From the NCBI GenBank assembly GCA_045118155.1, contig JBGUXS010000035.1, positions 1-43,614 of the forward strand: a stretch of DNA of 43,614 bases, in the 5' to 3' direction. This document shows, piece after piece, positions 32,104-40,721 of this stretch. This stretch comes from JBGUXS01 sp045118155 (GTDB taxonomy: Bacteria > Pseudomonadota > Alphaproteobacteria > CAAHEQ01 > UBA3637). Position 1 is the stretch's first letter. Each line of letters starts with the position of its first letter. Position numbers and translations under genes: made by a program. The notes under the pieces were generated by a model. The model had not been told where the DNA came from. It saw only the letters and a list, made by a program, of their open reading frames with translations, and searched no databases.

Positions 32104-33990
32104 ATGGAACGAACAGAAGTAGTCAAACTATATCGTTTATTTAAAAAATATAACGGTGAAGCGTTGACAAAGGCGCTAGTTTATCACAATGCAGATTTAT
32201 TAGAAATCCCGAATTTATCCAATATGTTACGGGGGGTTGGACATGTGACTAATCCCATGGAAATTGCTAAGTTGCTTTCTTTTATTCGTTCCAGTTTCTT
32301 TAAAAGGACGGTTTGCCCTGTTTCGTTTGATGAAAGACTTGTTGAAGAAGCCCATCAAGTACAATTGCCTTTGGATGCCGAAAAAACAATTCATGATCCA
32401 ATGGCCTTAAAAATGGCATTGGCATTGTTAAAACACTCTGGGTATCATGCTTTTTATGTAACAACCGTAGATGAAAAAAATAGTATTAGACCTTATTTCC
32501 ATGAAGGAAAGTACGATGGTATTGAAGAAAGTTTATGTACTTTTTTTGATCCCTTGCGACATCAAACACATTTTATGATTCATTGTATTGGGGAAAATGC
32601 CGATCAAATAAAACGACGAGATTATCCAATTCAACCGAGTAATTATATGGATACATGCTTCCGGCAAAATGCGTATGGGGTCAGTGTGATTTCTATTCAA
32701 ATTGATAAGGTCACGGGGGAAGTATCTATTACCAATCGCTATAATGATAGTGTGTTTGACGCCGATAGTACATTTGATCGTAATCCAGATAAAATCCAAT
32801 TGAATAGTTCTTATCCAAAAGCCACAGGATTAAGTTGGCTTTTACAAAAGGCATTTAATGTGGATTTTGAATCTGAAACAGAATTACCTAAAGGATATTT
32901 ATTTGTGTCGGGAACATTGATAAAGGTATCTTATCAAGATGATGTTGAAATGTATAACCCATCTTATTTTTCCCCGTATTGTTATGTGTCAGAAGGCAAG
33001 CTGACTTTTGTTAATCGGGATACACAACTGGTCTTTGATAATTATGTATTGGATCTGAAGGAAAAAAAATTGATAAAGCCTTCAATGATGGAAGAAATTC
33101 ATTGGGGAAATGCTGAAGAAGGAAATGTGTGTTCAGATACTTTTTTAAAGGTATTAAAACTGGAATTTTGGGGAAAAAATGTTTCTGTAAAATGTCAAGG
33201 CAATATGCATCTGATTTGTGCAGATGAGGTCCCCATAGTTTATGTTAAAGATGGTAAAATTGTGGGACTTTACTTGCCAACTGTACGGACAATTGATAGT
33301 GGTTTTTTATCTTATAATGAAACGTTGGAGTTTTTGGAAGCCCCTAACGTTGAAGAAATTGGTACGTCTTTTTTGCAAGATAATAGTGCTCTGGTTTCTG
33401 TAAAATTGGCCAAGGTGAAAAGAGTTAAGCATATGTTTTTACAAAATAATACATCTTTATCGGAATTGTATGTCCCTTGCTTAGAAGAAGTTGGTAATGG
33501 TTTTTGTGAAGAAAATTTAGGCCTAAAAGTAGGTCTTTTCCCATCTTTAAAGAAAACAGGTGTCTGTTTTTTTAAAGAAAATAGACAATTAGAGGTCTTA
33601 GAAGCCCCTTGTTTAGAGGAATTAGGAAATGATAGTTTCCAAACAAATAAGGGATTGTTCTCTATTCATCTTGACAATTTACGACGTTTAGGGATTGCTT
33701 GTTTCCAACATAATAAAAAGGCGACAACTATTTTTCTGCCTATGCTGACAGAAATAGGGGATTATTGTTTTTATAACAATGTGTGCGCGCAACAGGTTTA
33801 TTGGCCGCGTGTTGCAAAAATAGGTAAGGAATGTTTTTTTGAACATAAGGGGCAACTTGTTTTAACGATTCCCTCTAAAACAAAGGTACCAAAAACAAGT
33901 TTTTTCCGTTGTCAGTATGTTCGGGAAGAAGGTTTGTCTATCAAAGAGGATCAAAAAGGGCAGGGTCCAAAGAATCCTAAGGGATTATAG
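32104..33990 (+). CDS. Leucine-rich-repeat (BspA/LRR_5-like) protein with unknown N-terminal domain
   Basis: 628 residues without a signal peptide or membrane helix. Residues 1-about 385 form a domain I do not recognise; a motif with NRYNDSVFDADSTF, KATGLSWLLQ and an N-terminal helical start (RTEVVKLYRLFKKYN) may help later matching. From about 386 to 607 there are roughly nine LRR-like repeats of about 23 residues of the form LxxLxAPxLEEIGxxFFxxN (for example LEVLEAPCLEELGNDSF). Such repeats mediate protein binding and are frequent in host-associated bacteria, where many are effectors or surface proteins. Lack of a secretion signal leaves location open. The end converges with the nucleotidyltransferase, overlapping its stop by six bases. 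Confidence 0.78.
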   Translation: MERTEVVKLYRLFKKYNGEALTKALVYHNADLLEIPNLSNMLRGVGHVTNPMEIAKLLSFIRSSFFKRTVCPVSFDERLVEEAHQVQLPLDAEKTIHDPMALKMALALLKHSGYHAFYVTTVDEKNSIRPYFHEGKYDGIEESLCTFFDPLRHQTHFMIHCIGENADQIKRRDYPIQPSNYMDTCFRQNAYGVSVISIQIDKVTGEVSITNRYNDSVFDADSTFDRNPDKIQLNSSYPKATGLSWLLQKAFNVDFESETELPKGYLFVSGTLIKVSYQDDVEMYNPSYFSPYCYVSEGKLTFVNRDTQLVFDNYVLDLKEKKLIKPSMMEEIHWGNAEEGNVCSDTFLKVLKLEFWGKNVSVKCQGNMHLICADEVPIVYVKDGKIVGLYLPTVRTIDSGFLSYNETLEFLEAPNVEEIGTSFLQDNSALVSVKLAKVKRVKHMFLQNNTSLSELYVPCLEEVGNGFCEENLGLKVGLFPSLKKTGVCFFKENRQLEVLEAPCLEELGNDSFQTNKGLFSIHLDNLRRLGIACFQHNKKATTIFLPMLTEIGDYCFYNNVCAQQVYWPRVAKIGKECFFEHKGQLVLTIPSKTKVPKTSFFRCQYVREEGLSIKEDQKGQGPKNPKGL

Positions 33991-34824
33991 GGATTTAGTT
34001 GAGGATAATGACAGGGACTCTGGAACTTGGGTCGCTTTTTGCGAAGGGGGAACGGAAAAAAGAATAGAGGATGTTTTGGTTTTAATGTTTTGACGGACTT
34101 GCTTTGAAAATCTTTCAAAACGGCACAAGTAAGGGGCTAAATCCAAATTATCACAAGATTGATGATGTTTTAAACGATGTGCATAAAGACGCCGTGCGGT
34201 TTGATACCAAAGTTTTTCTAAACCACGACTTAAGTCCCCTGTTTTATCAAGTTTGATTTGGGCCGCAGATAACAGTTTATCTATATCATTTCCCATCACA
34301 TAGTTGCCAGTTTCTGAAAGAAAGGCAATAGGATCTATGCGTTGTTCCCCAGATAAATTAGGTAAATCTGTACGGGTAGGGGTGAAAAAATGAGGAATGC
34401 CATCAAAATCTAAACTGGAATATATTTTGTTTTTTTTACTAGCCCGATAATAGGTTAAGGTTTGGGGAAGCCCTTGAGAGATTTTATTGAAGGCCTCTAA
34501 CGAAAGATTATGTAAACTAACTTTAATATCTTGAGTGATGCCGGACATCGTAAAGGGAAACGTTTGTTTTACTAAATACCCATCAAAAGATAAATTGTTG
34601 AGGACTAGTGCTTCTTCTTTTGAAAAAGAAAAAGGAATACATGCTTTGGCATCTTGATAAACGATGACTAAATCAATGTCTGAATCGGGATGGATATCTG
34701 TTCCTGGGGCATAGGCCATAGATCCGACCAAAATTGCCCCAAGGGTTTCTTGGGGCAAACTTTTTAAGACCTTATTTAAAATATGAATACGTTTTTGGGT
34801 TTCAAAACGGGCATCTTCGTTCAT
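33985..34824 (-). CDS. Nucleotidyltransferase-fold protein
   Basis: A 279-residue protein with an N-terminal minimal nucleotidyltransferase core: GAILVGSMAYAPGTDIHPDSDIDLVIV, where GS and the two Asp of SDIDL are the nucleotide/metal residues. A third Asp candidate is DIKVSLH. A helical second half has LEKLWYQTARRLYAHRLKHH. The target is unknown; relatives include aminoglycoside nucleotidyltransferases and MNT-type toxin neutralisers. ATG 34824 is chosen because it overlaps the metallophosphoesterase stop (ATGA) and has AAAGGA seven bases before it; GTG 34830 is too close to that site. It is the second gene of a two-gene operon. Confidence 0.72.
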   Translation of the reverse strand: MNEDARFETQKRIHILNKVLKSLPQETLGAILVGSMAYAPGTDIHPDSDIDLVIVYQDAKACIPFSFSKEEALVLNNLSFDGYLVKQTFPFTMSGITQDIKVSLHNLSLEAFNKISQGLPQTLTYYRASKKNKIYSSLDFDGIPHFFTPTRTDLPNLSGEQRIDPIAFLSETGNYVMGNDIDKLLSAAQIKLDKTGDLSRGLEKLWYQTARRLYAHRLKHHQSCDNLDLAPYLCRFERFSKQVRQNIKTKTSSILFSVPPSQKATQVPESLSLSSTKSL

Positions 34825-35651
34825 AAACACGTCCTTTCAATTTGTAAGGGAATTCCAAGAGTAATTTTTAAAATCCATACATGATCTGTTTGGTGATCAT
34901 TGCTGACAGTGGCACAAAGGGTTTCCCCTAACTGTTGTTGATAAGTCCCAGCATTTTTAGCACTGTCATGAATATGACCATGTAAGGTCAAAAGGGGTTG
35001 ATATTTTTCAATGATAGTGCGTACCCCTAAAGAACCAATAGAACGTTGATGCCCCCCATCGTTCATTTGGTCACAAACCGTATCAAATGGGGGAGCATGG
35101 GTGATCAGAATTAGTTTTTCTTTAGGAATATTGCTAATTAAGGTTTCTAAATCTTCTTCAATACTGTGATTAAAATATTGAGGCCGGATGTCATAAGGGG
35201 TGGTAAAATCTATCTTACCAATCGGTTGAACATCTGGGCGCAAAGCCTCTAATGTATCGGTTTTTAGATCCCTTCGTTCCCAATCTTTCCAAATAAACGG
35301 AGTGTAAGGAACGTACGAATATCCTATAAAGACAAAATCTTGAAAGTAAGTGGGGGTGTCAATGACGTTGAAATTGTATTTGGGGGCTTGTTCTTTTAAA
35401 AAAGGCAAGTTTTGACGATAATCGTCGTTGCCTAAAATTAGAAAAACTTTTCCAGGGAAAGAACGAATTTGTGGAAATAAAAAGTTCACGAAAAAACCCC
35501 GCTGGGCCGCGGGGTTCCTTTTTTCAGGCGTCTTCGGGGATAAGTCCCCACCTAGAACAATCAAGGGAATACTACATTCCGTTGCGTAATGAAACAGTTT
35601 TAAATACTGCTGCTCATTTCCGTGCAAATCTGCCGAAAACAAAAAATCCAT
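34821..35651 (-). CDS. Calcineurin-like metallophosphoesterase
   Basis: A 276-residue protein with the five metal-binding blocks of the family in order: SADLHGN, GGDLSP, LGNDD, THAPPFD and LHGHIHD. It would hydrolyse phosphoesters with a two-metal centre; the substrate is unknown. ATG 35651 is set by AAGGAG six bases upstream; the frame's start at 35687 is not supported. An unusual terminator-like hairpin lies inside codons 43-54 (see 35491-35524). It is cotranscribed with the nucleotidyltransferase. Confidence 0.85.
   Translation of the reverse strand: MDFLFSADLHGNEQQYLKLFHYATECSIPLIVLGGDLSPKTPEKRNPAAQRGFFVNFLFPQIRSFPGKVFLILGNDDYRQNLPFLKEQAPKYNFNVIDTPTYFQDFVFIGYSYVPYTPFIWKDWERRDLKTDTLEALRPDVQPIGKIDFTTPYDIRPQYFNHSIEEDLETLISNIPKEKLILITHAPPFDTVCDQMNDGGHQRSIGSLGVRTIIEKYQPLLTLHGHIHDSAKNAGTYQQQLGETLCATVSNDHQTDHVWILKITLGIPLQIERTCL
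35491..35524. terminator. Terminator-like hairpin inside the metallophosphoesterase coding sequence
   Basis: Perfect 8-bp stem AACCCCGC (35495-35502) and GCGGGGTT (35509-35516), loop TGGGCC. On the coding (minus) strand it is followed by six T (35496-35491); on the plus strand by CC and six T (35519-35524). It is as strong as the real terminators of the window but lies about 130 bases after the start codon. Confidence 0.6.
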
Positions 35652-35676
35652 CCAATGCTCCTTGTAATAAGCGTCC

Positions 35677-35704
35677 ATTCTACCCATATTGCAATTAAAG
35701 TCAA
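35677..35704 (-). promoter_or_regulatory. Promoter of the metallophosphoesterase operon
   Basis: Read on the minus strand: TTGACT (35704-35699), 16-base spacer, TAGAAT (35682-35677), about 26 bases before ATG 35651. Confidence 0.65.
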
Positions 35705-35723
35705 GAAGTTTTTTTATTTTTAG

Positions 35724-35757
35724 AGAAAAAAGAAACCCCGGCTTTTACACCGGGGTT
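35724..35757 (-). terminator. Intrinsic terminator of the beta-barrel gene
   Basis: Perfect 8-bp stem AACCCCGG (35734-35741) and CCGGGGTT (35750-35757) with an 8-base loop; on the minus strand it is followed by TCTTTTTTCTC. Confidence 0.82.
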
Positions 35758-35768
35758 AGCAAAAGAAA

Positions 35769-36335
35769 TTAGAAGGTATATCTTAACCCCAAAGAAACCT
35801 TATGATTTTTTAGATGACCAAAATCTAATTTTTCAAAACGATACCCTAAGGTAACATCTGTGTTATCCGTGATGCCATAGGCTAACCCAGCGCCAACATT
35901 CCAAGCGGGATCATCTCCTTTTTCTGAGATTTTAACACCAATAACAGAAGCATCTATTTTACCCCAAGTGTACCCAAGCCCAGCCCCAACATAGGGTTTA
36001 AGTTGTTTAAATTGGCCCCCTAAGGGGATATCATAATAAGCGTTTAAAAATAAACCTTTTGTTTTCATGCTAGCTTTGACATCAAGACCGTCAATATTGA
36101 TCGTATCTTCGGCTTTATCATTATAGAAACCTTCTAGCCCAACACGGAATTGATCAATTTTGGCCCCCACTTCAAGACTGCCCCCGACAGCGGAATCTTT
36201 GAACGTAGACATCCCTGATTCAGAATCTTTGATCCAATTTTGGCTGAGTTTGCCTTCTACATAGGGCTTGACATCTACGGCATAGCCGGCAGAAGAAATT
36301 AACAAGATGGTTGAAAGTAATAATAATTTTTTCAT
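35769..36335 (-). CDS. Outer-membrane beta-barrel protein
   Basis: 188 residues. A signal peptide (MKKLLLLSTILLISSAGYA) is followed by alternating amphipathic strands, for example KPYVEGKLSQNW, VGAKIDQFRVGLEGFY, LKPYVGAGLGYTWG and VTLGYRF. The C-terminus VSLGLRYTF ends in Phe, as BAM-inserted porins do. It matches the OmpA/Opa-like 8-stranded barrel type. ATG 36335 has AAAGGA about six bases upstream; the upstream start at 36362 is unlikely. It is a monocistronic gene with its own terminator. Adhesin, porin or structural roles are possible. Confidence 0.85.
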   Translation of the reverse strand: MKKLLLLSTILLISSAGYAVDVKPYVEGKLSQNWIKDSESGMSTFKDSAVGGSLEVGAKIDQFRVGLEGFYNDKAEDTINIDGLDVKASMKTKGLFLNAYYDIPLGGQFKQLKPYVGAGLGYTWGKIDASVIGVKISEKGDDPAWNVGAGLAYGITDNTDVTLGYRFEKLDFGHLKNHKVSLGLRYTF

Positions 36336-36488
36336 AAATCGTCCTTTCGTTGTTGTGAACATTTCCTCACGAAAAATCGCGGGGAAAAACTTTAAGTAGG
36401 TAGAGTATCCCTTAAAAAGAAACAGCCAAATAATCTTGTTGTTTCTATTGTGTGATACGCACCCCCTTGCCGGATATTAGACTATTCC

Positions 36489-36517
36489 TTCCTTTGCCCA
36501 TGTCAAGGGAATTTTTT
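36489..36517 (+). terminator. Plus-strand terminator-like hairpin with no gene before it
   Basis: TTCCTTTG (36489-36496) pairs with CAAGGGAA (36504-36511), one wobble pair, loop CCCATGT, then TTTTTT (36512-36517). The 257-base gap from 36336 to 36592 has no plus-strand gene upstream of it, so it may end a small RNA or block read-through into the hydrogenase genes. Confidence 0.5.
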
Positions 36518-36542
36518 GCCGTTAAAGGGTGCAAAATCTTTC

Positions 36543-36570
36543 TTGACTTCCTAAATAAAAAGGGGATAAT
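36543..36570 (+). promoter_or_regulatory. Promoter of the hydrogenase regulator-hydG unit
   Basis: TTGACT (36543-36548), 16-base spacer, GATAAT (36565-36570). It excludes the in-frame ATG at 36569 as a start and supports ATG 36593. Confidence 0.68.
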
Positions 36571-36592
36571 GAAAAATGCGAAAGGAAGAAAT

Positions 36593-36847
36593 ATGGAAAC
36601 AACAGAAACACGTGTGGCAGTTCTTTCTATTTTGGTGAAAAATCGGGATTCTGTGCATAAATTGAATACATTGTTACATGATTATGCGGATGTGATTATT
36701 GGGCGGATGGGATTGCCTTACAAGCCGCGGGATATCAATATCATTTGTATTGCTTTGGATGCTCCACAAACCATGATTTCTGCTCTTTCAGGCAAAATTG
36801 GGGCGTTAGAGAACGTGACGGTCAAGGCCACTTACGCTGATGCCTAA
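36593..36847 (+). CDS. TM1266-type iron-only hydrogenase system regulator
   Basis: An 84-residue ferredoxin-fold (ACT-like) protein: METTETRVAVLSILVKN opening, then HDYADVIIGRMGLPY and ALSGKIGALENVTVKATYA, which match the small family encoded beside [FeFe]-hydrogenase maturases. ATG 36593 with AAAGGAAG upstream is used; the longer frame from 36452 crosses the promoter. The role, regulation of hydrogenase assembly or expression, is presumed from gene context in the family. hydG follows after 58 bases. Confidence 0.82.
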   Translation: METTETRVAVLSILVKNRDSVHKLNTLLHDYADVIIGRMGLPYKPRDINIICIALDAPQTMISALSGKIGALENVTVKATYADA

Positions 36848-36905
36848 ACAAGAAGATTAACTGACGGGAAAGGGAATAAAACCTGCCCCAAAAGAAAGGA
36901 AGAAT

Positions 36906-38321
36906 ATGTATAATCCAAAATCACCCAAGGCCGAAGAGTTTATTGATCATCAAGAAATTTTAGATACGTTGGCGTATGCTGATGCGCATAAAGCCGATGC
37001 CGATGTTATTGATAAGATTTTAACAAAAGCCAAAGAATTAAAAGGGTTGTCGCATCGGGAAGCATCGGTGCTGTTGGCGTGTGAACTCCCCGAAAAAAAC
37101 AAGGAAATTTTTGCCCTTGCTGAACAAATTAAAAAAGATTTTTATGGCAATCGGATTGTGTTGTTTGCCCCGCTTTATTTATCCAATTATTGTGTGAATG
37201 GGTGTGTTTATTGCCCGTATCATGCCAAAAACAAGCATATTGCCCGCAAAAAATTATCGCAAGAAGAAGTCAAGGCCGAAGTTATTGCCTTACAAGATAT
37301 GGGGCATAAACGTCTGGCTATAGAAGCCGGGGAAGATCCCCTTCATAACCCCATAGAATATATTTTGGATTGTATGAAGACAATTTATTCTATTAAACAT
37401 AAAAATGGGGCGATTCGGCGGGTCAATGTGAACATTGCGGCCACAACCGTGGAAAATTATCGGCGATTGAAAGACGCGGGTATCGGAACTTATATCTTGT
37501 TCCAAGAAACGTACAATAAGGAATCATACGAACAATTACATCCCACCGGCCCTAAACACAATTACGCCTATCATACCGAGGCCATGGACCGTGCTATGAT
37601 GGGGGGGATTGATGATGTGGGGTTAGGAGTGTTGTTTGGCCTTGAATCCTACCGATACGAATTTGCGGGGCTTCTCATGCATGCGGAACATTTGGAAGCC
37701 GCCTTTGGGGTAGGGCCGCACACCATTTCTTTCCCGCGGATTAAACGGGCGGACGATATTGACCCCAGCGCTTTTGATAACGGGATAGATGATGATATTT
37801 ATGCCAAGATTATTGCCTGTGTGCGGGTGGCGGTGCCTTATACGGGAATGATTATTTCAACCCGGGAAAGTCCGGCCTGTCGCGAACGCGTTATTCGTTA
37901 TGGAATTTCGCAAATTTCGGGGGCGTCCCGGACCAGTGTTGGGGGCTATACGACCGAAGAGCGGGATCACGATTCTGAACAATTTGATGTGTCAGACCAA
38001 CGGACTTTGGACGAAGTGGTGCGGTGGTTGTTGCAGATGGGCTATATCCCAAGTTTTTGCACGGCATGTTATCGGTCCGGGCGGACAGGGGATAGGTTTA
38101 TGGCCCTTTGTAAAAGCAAGCAGATTTTAAATTGCTGTCACCCGAACGCGCTGATGACCCTGAAAGAATTTTTAGTGGATTATGCGTCAGAAGAAACCAG
38201 ACGGATTGGGGAAGAGGTGATTGCCAAAGAGCTTAAAAATATTCCCAGAGAAAACGTCGCAAAATTGACGCAAGAACGCCTTGAAAAAATCGCAGATGGC
38301 CAGCGGGATTTTTATTTTTAA
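36906..38321 (+). CDS. hydG: HydG, [FeFe]-hydrogenase H-cluster maturase
   Basis: A 471-residue radical-SAM tyrosine lyase. The SAM [4Fe-4S] site CxxxCxxC is C96, C100, C103 (CVNGCVYCPY). The C-terminal auxiliary cluster site CX2CX22C is C385, C388, C411. Length and ends fit the family. HydG cleaves tyrosine to p-cresol, CO and cyanide, building the iron ligands of the H-cluster. It needs HydE, HydF and a hydrogenase, none of which are here, so they must lie elsewhere if the system works. It indicates anaerobic H2 metabolism. Confidence 0.96.
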   Translation: MYNPKSPKAEEFIDHQEILDTLAYADAHKADADVIDKILTKAKELKGLSHREASVLLACELPEKNKEIFALAEQIKKDFYGNRIVLFAPLYLSNYCVNGCVYCPYHAKNKHIARKKLSQEEVKAEVIALQDMGHKRLAIEAGEDPLHNPIEYILDCMKTIYSIKHKNGAIRRVNVNIAATTVENYRRLKDAGIGTYILFQETYNKESYEQLHPTGPKHNYAYHTEAMDRAMMGGIDDVGLGVLFGLESYRYEFAGLLMHAEHLEAAFGVGPHTISFPRIKRADDIDPSAFDNGIDDDIYAKIIACVRVAVPYTGMIISTRESPACRERVIRYGISQISGASRTSVGGYTTEERDHDSEQFDVSDQRTLDEVVRWLLQMGYIPSFCTACYRSGRTGDRFMALCKSKQILNCCHPNALMTLKEFLVDYASEETRRIGEEVIAKELKNIPRENVAKLTQERLEKIADGQRDFYF

Positions 38322-38325
38322 GGGA

Positions 38326-39039
38326 TTATTCCAAAAAATATTCTACGGTGGAAACGACCCGGACTTTTTTATGGATTTGTTCTTGTTCGGATTGGTCGGG
38401 GATTTCTTCCCGGGGTAGGATAGAAAAAACACCTTGACTGGCAGATTTGATTTTGCCGACTTTGGCCCCTGAATTTAGGGCAAATTCATCGGCGGCTTGC
38501 CGGGCGTTGTGGGTCGCCTCTTTCAGCATTATGGGCTTAATCTCATTTAACCCCGTGAACAGGTAAGAAACCGCATTCCCATACGTGCTAAAATTGACCC
38601 CTTGCGCCACCAAATCCCCAATTTGGGCATGCGTGGTGTTCACTAAATCCACCTGTGCAGAACGCACCGTCCATGTTTGCGTTAACGTATAACGGGCAGA
38701 AATAGTATTCTTATCGCGATAGGTATCCGCGTAAGCATCTTGCATGCTAAGACCTTGAACCAGGATTTCATTATCTGTAAAACCGGCTTTTTCTAAAAAA
38801 GCCCTTAAAATTTTTTCTTGATGTTCTATATCTGTTTTGGCCTGTCCCAGCATATTATTGGCCGCTTGAAACCGAATATGCCACAGGGCTAGATTTGCGG
38901 AAACATCTTTTTCGGCAAGACCTTTAACCCGAACTGTGCGCATATCAAAAGATGTTTTATAGTAAAAATACCCTGGGAAAAATCCCCCTAAAATAACTGA
39001 ACCGGCGATGATTAAGCTTGCTAAAATAGGTGTTTTCAT
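38326..39039 (-). CDS. SIMPL-domain (DUF541) envelope protein
   Basis: A 237-residue protein with an N-terminal membrane segment or uncleaved signal (ILASLIIAGSVILGGFF) and one SIMPL domain: VRVKGLAEKDVSANLALWHIRF, then ARYTLTQTWTVRSAQVDLVN, and a C-terminal ARQAADEFALNSGAKVGKI with the closing KVRVVSTVEYFLE strand. Family members (for example YggE-like) are linked to oxidative-stress tolerance and kinase signalling; the molecular activity is unknown. The ribosome site is a strong AAAGGAGG. It converges with hydG with a 4-base gap. Confidence 0.85.
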   Translation of the reverse strand: MKTPILASLIIAGSVILGGFFPGYFYYKTSFDMRTVRVKGLAEKDVSANLALWHIRFQAANNMLGQAKTDIEHQEKILRAFLEKAGFTDNEILVQGLSMQDAYADTYRDKNTISARYTLTQTWTVRSAQVDLVNTTHAQIGDLVAQGVNFSTYGNAVSYLFTGLNEIKPIMLKEATHNARQAADEFALNSGAKVGKIKSASQGVFSILPREEIPDQSEQEQIHKKVRVVSTVEYFLE

Positions 39040-39101
39040 AGGTGCCTCCTTTGTTTTATAAAAAGTCTAATTTGAATCTGAAAAAACGCAAGAAGTATTT
39101 T

Positions 39102-40628
39102 TTACTTTGTTTCGTGATATTCTTGTTCTGTGTTGACGTTCCAGATGGCGTTGCGATGACCTGTGGGATGGGCAATTTCTTCAACTACCGCCATGGCGGC
39201 TAGCATAGAATGATCCATATTATTATACCGGTGCATGCCGTTTCTGCCCATCACGAACAGATTGGGTAGAGTGTCTAAATATTCCCGAATATGCGCAAAT
39301 TCTGAATAGGTGCCAAAATAAGCGGGATAAGCTTTGGGGACTTTAAAACTAACACTATCTAGGATATCTGCGACATCAATTAGGCCGATTTGTGCCGCTT
39401 CTTTGGCCGAAAAATGGATGAAATCTTTATCAGACATTTGCCAAAGGTCATCTTGATCATCACAAAAATATTCAAGCCCAATAAAAACAGTGTCTTTAAA
39501 ATTGTGAACGAGATAGGGACTCCAGTTATTAAAAATTTGAACACGGCCCAATTTGACGCCTTTTTCTTGAATATAAATCCAGGTGTCTTTGGTCATGCCG
39601 TTTAAGATACTTTCATTGAGCGCGTATCCTAACTTCATTTTTTTAAGCAAAAGGCCAGAGGTCCTAAAGTTCCGATACATCAATCCATTTGCGATGTTTT
39701 GGATATCTTTAGGAACATGGGGTAGAGCGTTGATAAGATCTTGAATCGGCATGGAAGAAAGCAAATAGTCGCACGTAAAATTTTCCCCGTTATCCGTTTG
39801 GACAGAGACCACCTGTTTTTTGTCATTCATATCAATTTTTTTTAGGCGTGTATTTAGGCGAATTTCCCCACCTTTTTCCCGAACTTGACGTGCCACTTCT
39901 TCCCACAATTGACCAGGACCTAGTTTTGGATACCAAAAGGTTTCAATCAAAGAAGTTTCTTTTTTGCCGATTTTAAAGATATTTAATAGAACCTTGATAA
40001 TGGATAACCCTTTGACCCGCTGAGCCCCCCAATCTGCGGCAATATCGGAACAGGGAATCCCCCATAATTTTTCCGTATAATCTTTGAAAAAGGTCTGATA
40101 AAGCTCTGTCCCAAAACGATTGATAAAAAAGTCTTCTAAGGACCTTTCTGGACGTTTGAAAAGTAAGGATTTTAAATAAGAAAAACCTATTTTAAGTGTT
40201 TTTGTAAAACCTAAATTTTTAAGGGTTTTAAAATTCAATGTGACAGGATAGTCAAAAAATTTATTGAGATAATAAATACGGCTAGAACGCGGACGCACAA
40301 GCATAACTAAATCTTCTTTTTCTGGATCAGGGGCATTGCTTGCGTGGGAAAGGGTAGGGTGCCTGTGAAACAGAATGTCATCAGAACTAGGGGCCCCTTG
40401 CAAGGGTAAAATTTTTTGCCACCAATTTGTAACGATCTTGGATTTTGAAAAAAAACGATGTCCCCCCATATCAATTTTATTGTCATGATGGGTTTGGGTG
40501 GCACTAATTCCCCCGATAAAATCGTTTTGCTCTAAGATAATGGGATGAATATCTGTTTCTACTAACAGCTGATAAGCAGCTGTTAATCCGGCAGGCCCGG
40601 CCCCAATGATAAGTGCTGTCCTGGTCAT
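39102..40628 (-). CDS. FAD-dependent amine-oxidase/protoporphyrinogen-oxidase-like oxidoreductase
   Basis: A 508-residue flavoprotein with the N-terminal dinucleotide loop IIGAGPAGLTAAYQL, ILEQNDFIGGIS, and a closing FAD motif around NLFVMGRNGMHRYNNMDHSM. GGHRFFSKSK is shared with UDP-galactopyranose-mutase-like and related sugar-cluster flavoproteins. The substrate is unknown. Its position before a GT-C glycosyltransferase and a nucleotide-sugar epimerase suggests a role in surface sugar modification. The ribosome site is GGGGAGGG. Confidence 0.78.
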   Translation of the reverse strand: MTRTALIIGAGPAGLTAAYQLLVETDIHPIILEQNDFIGGISATQTHHDNKIDMGGHRFFSKSKIVTNWWQKILPLQGAPSSDDILFHRHPTLSHASNAPDPEKEDLVMLVRPRSSRIYYLNKFFDYPVTLNFKTLKNLGFTKTLKIGFSYLKSLLFKRPERSLEDFFINRFGTELYQTFFKDYTEKLWGIPCSDIAADWGAQRVKGLSIIKVLLNIFKIGKKETSLIETFWYPKLGPGQLWEEVARQVREKGGEIRLNTRLKKIDMNDKKQVVSVQTDNGENFTCDYLLSSMPIQDLINALPHVPKDIQNIANGLMYRNFRTSGLLLKKMKLGYALNESILNGMTKDTWIYIQEKGVKLGRVQIFNNWSPYLVHNFKDTVFIGLEYFCDDQDDLWQMSDKDFIHFSAKEAAQIGLIDVADILDSVSFKVPKAYPAYFGTYSEFAHIREYLDTLPNLFVMGRNGMHRYNNMDHSMLAAMAVVEEIAHPTGHRNAIWNVNTEQEYHETK

Positions 40629-40721
40629 AAACCCTCCCCTTTACAGGATGAAACTAACATAAATCCTATAAAATCACAATGGATTTTTATGATTTTTTTT
40701 TGGTAAAAAAGGACTATTGAT

